Assembly: GCA_020430865.1 (NCBI GenBank)
Contig: JAGQIY010000340.1
Span: 1 to 8,869, forward strand
Source of the DNA: Myxococcales bacterium
Lineage (GTDB): Bacteria > Myxococcota > Polyangia > Polyangiales > Polyangiaceae
Direction: 5' to 3'
Length of the DNA: 8,869 bases
This document shows positions 5,850-8,869 of the stretch, piece by piece. The notes below the pieces were generated by a model. It saw nothing but the letters and a program-made list of their open reading frames with translations. It ran no database searches and was not told where the DNA came from. Position numbers and translations under genes: made by a program. How positions within the stretch are numbered: the stretch's first letter is position 1; every line of letters starts with the position of its first letter.

Positions 5850-5925
5850 CTCAGCATCGCCTCGAGCGCACAAAAGTCGGCAAATCGCCTCGCTTCTCCG
5901 CTCTCCGCACCCACCATCAGCGCTC

Positions 5926-5944
5926 TTTGGCTATACAAGGCGCC
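5926..5944 (+). promoter_or_regulatory. Candidate -10 box of the Omp85 gene
   Basis: TTTGGCTATAC (5926-5936) contains the -10-like TATACA (5932-5937), followed by AGGCGCC and the ATG at 5945. A leaderless message is possible, although AAGG (5937-5940) could serve as a weak ribosome site if transcription starts further upstream. No -35 box is evident. The 11-mer recurs, with one T/C change, before GTG 3567 on the other strand. Confidence 0.4.
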
Positions 5945-8869
5945 ATGCCCTCGCCCCGCGCGTCTTCGCAAGAGAGCGATGCGCCGCCTCCACGTTCGTC
6001 GAGCGCGCTGTGGTCGCTCCTCGTGTGGGGGCTGGGGGTGAGGCACGCGGCGCTGCTTGGCTGCGCTCTGTGGTGCGTGTGGCAAACGCTTGGCTGCCCC
6101 GCTGCTCTGGCCCAGGACGACGACGACAGCGTCGTCGAAGCCGTACCCAAGTTGCGCCCGCCCGTGGTCACCGCCGCCCTCGACGGGAAGCCGGTGCTCC
6201 GCATCGAGGTCGTCACCGAGGGCGGGCGCTGGGACGAGGAGCCGACGCTGCGCAACACCCGCGCAGGCGAGCCCTTCAGCGCCGCGCTCGGTCGTCGCGC
6301 GGCGCGAGAGCTGAGTGACACTGGGCGCTTCGCCAGCGTGAAGATCGAAGCCTACGTCGAAGGCGGCGGTGTGGTGCTGCGACTGCGAGCGCTGCCGAGG
6401 CGCATCGTCACCGCGATTCGTGTGGCTGGTGGTGCCCTGGACGAGGAGGAGATGCTCGGCGCCGCTCGCTTGGAGGTCGGCGGTGAAATAACCGCTCCGG
6501 ATCTTCCACGCATTGCCTCGCGGATCAAGTCTTTCTATGCGCGGCGTGGTTTCGGACTGGCGGCGGTGAAGGTCGACGCGGTTGACACGGATGAGCGCAT
6601 GCAGGTCGTCGTGCGAGTCGAGATCGAGCAAGGGGGCGCGACGTCGGTCATCGCCCGCAAGTTCCTCGTCGATGGCTCCTCACCCAAGCTCATGAAGGAG
6701 CTGGAGGACTACCAGGTGGAACCTGGAGACCGTGCGGACCAGGAGCTGCTCCACGAGGCGGACGCGGCGCTGCAGAAGCAGCTGCGTCAGCACGGCTGGC
6801 ACCGCGCCGAGGTGAGTCATCGCTTGCAGGAGAGCGGGCTGCACATGCGGCTGTTGGTCTCGGTGAAGGCTGGCCCGTTGTTCCGCCTGCGCTTCGAGGG
6901 CAACCGTCACTTCGACGCGGACCAGCTCACCGAGGCGCTCGACCTGGAGGAGACCGAGGACCGCTCCCTCGCGACGCTGGAGCGCAGCGTCAAGGAGTAC
7001 TACGTGGATCGTGGCTTCCTCGACGTGCGCGTCAAGCTCACCGAGCGGGGTGAGGCCGAGGACCGCATCCACGACCTGGTCTTCAGGATCCACGAGGGGC
7101 GACGCGTGAAGGTGGTCAGCCGGGAGTTCCCGTGCCTGACGGGTGAGCGCGACGCCGACGACGTGGGCGCGGAGATCGACTCGTTCCTGAGCGAAGAGCT
7201 GCCTGGTGGTGGTCTCTTCGGCAGCGTGGATCCCGCGCGCGTCGACGAGACCCTCGGTCCGAAGGCGACGACTGGCTCAAGAGTCGCGCCGATGGAACTG
7301 ACGCCCTACCAGACCTATCAGCCAGACGTGTATGAGCGCGCCATCAAGCACGTGCGCGATCTCTACCGCTCCGAGGGTTACCTTGCGGTAACCGTCGGCC
7401 CTGCGGTGCTGCTGCGGAGGCAGTGCGCGCGGGGGTCGCCGCCAGGACGGTGCAGACCCGTCGGGCCGAGACCGAAGGTGCCGACCCAGTGCGTGTACGA
7501 CGAACGCGGCCTGCCCCTCGACGAACCAGAACCCGAGCACGGCTTCTCCTGCGTCCCGGATCCCGCTCGCGGCATCGAGTGCGAGGCTGACGTGGTGCTT
7601 CACATCCCGATCAAGCTCGGGCCGCGCAGCGTGCTCTACGACGTGGCCTTCGAAGGCAATCGGCTGCTGGTCGAGAAGCAGCTCGAGGAGATCGCTGACG
7701 TCGAGCTCGGTGGCTACGTGAGTCAGGTGGAGCTCGACAAGGCCAAGCGCCGGGTGCTCGACGCCTACGCCGAGGAGGGCTTCGCCTACGCCGAGGCGGA
7801 GACGATCCTCGACCTCAGCCCGGACCGCACGCGCGCCCGAGTGCGCTTCGTGATCAGCGAAGGCGAGCGCGTGATCGTCAGCGGCATCACGGTACGGGGC
7901 GCGCGCCACACCCAGGAGTCGCTGATCCTCGGTCGTGTCGCGCTGGAGAAGGATCAGCCCTACAGGCGCAGCAAGGTCAGGCAGACCGAAGAGCGGCTGG
8001 CGACGCTCGGCGTCTTCTCCAGCATCAACGTCTCGCTGGAGGACCCTTACGTTCCAGCGAAGCGCAAGCGCGTGGTGATCACGGTGCAGGAACGCCTGCC
8101 CCAGTATCTCGAGGTGCGGCCAGGCTTTGGCACCGGTGAGGGCTTTCGTATCACCTTCGAGTACGGTCACCGCAACCTGGGGGGGCGCGCGATTCAGCTC
8201 ACTCTACGCTCACAGCTGAGTCTGCTCCCGAGCACGCTGATCTTCGACGACCAGGTGCGGGAGAAGATTGATCAATTACCGCTCGGAAAACGCCTCGAGC
8301 GTCGCAACACGGTCTCTCTCGAGTTTCCAGAGATCGGTCTTGGTCCGCTGTTCCGCCTGGGCATCGACGGCATCGAGGTCAACGACTTGGCGCGAGAGTT
8401 CTTGATCACCAAGCGGGCCGGCGTGGTGACCCTGATCTACCGTCCGAACCGCCAGTTCTCGGCGCAGCTTGGCCAGTCCGTGGAGCTCAACGATGCGGAG
8501 ATCCTGGGTTTCGACGCCGCAGCGCGCGACGCGTTCGTGGCCTTTCTGCGGACCAACCCCATCCCAGAGGGAGAGAGCCTGGTGGTCGCTCAGCGGGTCG
8601 GCGTCACCTGGGATCGTCGGCACATCCCCTTCGGGGCCACGCGCGGCACGCTGGTGAGCGGCGCCGTGGAACACGCCAGGGCGTTTCCGTTGGGAAACAC
8701 GCAGGAGAAGATCGCCGATTTTCTGCGCTTCTCCAACCGCCTGGCGGGCTACATTCCCCTGAACGACAAGGGGTTGGCCTTCGCGACGAGCTTCGCATGG
8801 GGCTACAACCACCACCTGATCCCGGCCCGTCAGACCTATCCGGACCGCCTGTTCTTCTTCGGTGGCATC
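5945..8869 (+). CDS. BamA/TamA-type Omp85 outer membrane protein with about seven POTRA domains, 3' end outside window
   Basis: Omp85 proteins insert beta-barrel proteins into the outer membrane. The frame is open for 975 codons to the right edge. A signal peptide with a long n-region (1-57, ALAQ site) is followed by about seven POTRA-like units: roughly 83-152, 153-232, 233-313, 314-391, 392-564, 565-645 and 646-716. They are recognised by recurring strand-helix pattern and Gly-aromatic turns such as RRGF, DRGF, SEGY and EEGF, and by FEGN at 318 and 569. The fifth unit carries an insertion of about 70 residues, rich in Arg, Pro and Cys, with C494, C503, C516, C536 and C546; C397 lies earlier. 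The barrel starts near 724 (VRPGFG) and ends at RLFFFGG, where the VRGF signature normally follows, so about 130-150 residues are missing. E. coli BamA has five POTRAs. Divergent from the glycosidase gene, with no chaperone gene visible beside it. BamA versus paralogue cannot be decided here. Confidence 0.93.
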   Translation, partial: MPSPRASSQESDAPPPRSSSALWSLLVWGLGVRHAALLGCALWCVWQTLGCPAALAQDDDDSVVEAVPKLRPPVVTAALDGKPVLRIEVVTEGGRWDEEPTLRNTRAGEPFSAALGRRAARELSDTGRFASVKIEAYVEGGGVVLRLRALPRRIVTAIRVAGGALDEEEMLGAARLEVGGEITAPDLPRIASRIKSFYARRGFGLAAVKVDAVDTDERMQVVVRVEIEQGGATSVIARKFLVDGSSPKLMKELEDYQVEPGDRADQELLHEADAALQKQLRQHGWHRAEVSHRLQESGLHMRLLVSVKAGPLFRLRFEGNRHFDADQLTEALDLEETEDRSLATLERSVKEYYVDRGFLDVRVKLTERGEAEDRIHDLVFRIHEGRRVKVVSREFPCLTGERDADDVGAEIDSFLSEELPGGGLFGSVDPARVDETLGPKATTGSRVAPMELTPYQTYQPDVYERAIKHVRDLYRSEGYLAVTVGPAVLLRRQCARGSPPGRCRPVGPRPKVPTQCVYDERGLPLDEPEPEHGFSCVPDPARGIECEADVVLHIPIKLGPRSVLYDVAFEGNRLLVEKQLEEIADVELGGYVSQVELDKAKRRVLDAYAEEGFAYAEAETILDLSPDRTRARVRFVISEGERVIVSGITVRGARHTQESLILGRVALEKDQPYRRSKVRQTEERLATLGVFSSINVSLEDPYVPAKRKRVVITVQERLPQYLEVRPGFGTGEGFRITFEYGHRNLGGRAIQLTLRSQLSLLPSTLIFDDQVREKIDQLPLGKRLERRNTVSLEFPEIGLGPLFRLGIDGIEVNDLAREFLITKRAGVVTLIYRPNRQFSAQLGQSVELNDAEILGFDAAARDAFVAFLRTNPIPEGESLVVAQRVGVTWDRRHIPFGATRGTLVSGAVEHARAFPLGNTQEKIADFLRFSNRLAGYIPLNDKGLAFATSFAWGYNHHLIPARQTYPDRLFFFGGI

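Noticed and set aside
5576..6631. Long minus-strand reading frame over the divergent promoter region and Omp85 start
   Set aside because: It runs antisense to clear signal peptide and POTRA coding sequence, crosses the divergent intergenic gap, and shows no recognisable domain.
7277..8170. Minus-strand 297-residue reading frame inside the Omp85 gene
   Set aside because: It is antisense to POTRA domains 5-7 and has a His/Asp/Leu-rich shadow composition.
8276..8815. Minus-strand 179-residue reading frame inside the Omp85 barrel
   Set aside because: It is antisense to the barrel coding sequence, with no family resemblance.

Overview
The window is high-GC bacterial DNA with tightly packed genes. 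The gene content fits a delta-proteobacterial lineage, most likely Myxococcota (Polyangia/Sorangium-like). The reasons are an ECF sigma factor paired with a non-canonical membrane partner, a PP2C phosphatase of signalling type, a very long Omp85 protein with about seven POTRA domains, and frequent GTG starts. The taxonomic call is inference from gene style, not from a marker gene.

Layout. (1) Bases 1-1248, plus strand: an RpoE-like ECF sigma factor overlaps by ATGA with a small acidic single-pass membrane protein that is probably its regulator. (2) Bases 1293-2066, minus strand and convergent with the sigma pair: a complete PP2C Ser/Thr phosphatase with its own candidate promoter and a 10-bp inverted repeat in the leader. 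(3) Bases 2067-2421: non-coding, holding three perfect 18-bp tandem repeats that form the upstream arm of an apparent intrinsic terminator. (4) Bases 2422-3678, minus: an exported HtrA/trypsin-fold plus PDZ protein whose catalytic His and Ser appear to be replaced, so a likely pseudoprotease. (5) Bases 3789-4472, minus: ribose-5-phosphate isomerase A. (6) Bases 4536-5837, minus: a membrane-anchor segment and a phosphodiester-glycosidase (NAGPA-type) domain lying in the same reading frame, separated only by one in-frame TAG codon. (7) Bases 5945-8869, plus and divergent: a BamA/TamA-type Omp85 protein that runs off the right edge, just before the expected VRGF motif of the barrel. It has no stop codon in the window.

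Taken together this is mostly envelope biology and signalling: outer-membrane protein assembly (Omp85), a periplasmic PDZ pseudoprotease, a membrane-anchored glycosidase, an ECF sigma system and a phosphatase, with one housekeeping metabolic gene (rpiA). Several genes have a -10-like hexamer only 6-7 nt before the start codon, which suggests leaderless transcripts. An 11-mer, TTTGGCTAYAC, is shared by the Omp85 gene and the internal start of the HtrA-like gene. I saw no mobile element, CRISPR array, tRNA or rRNA. The most notable points are the amber-split glycosidase locus, the dead HtrA-like protein, the tripled terminator arm, and the Cys-rich insertion in the POTRA region.
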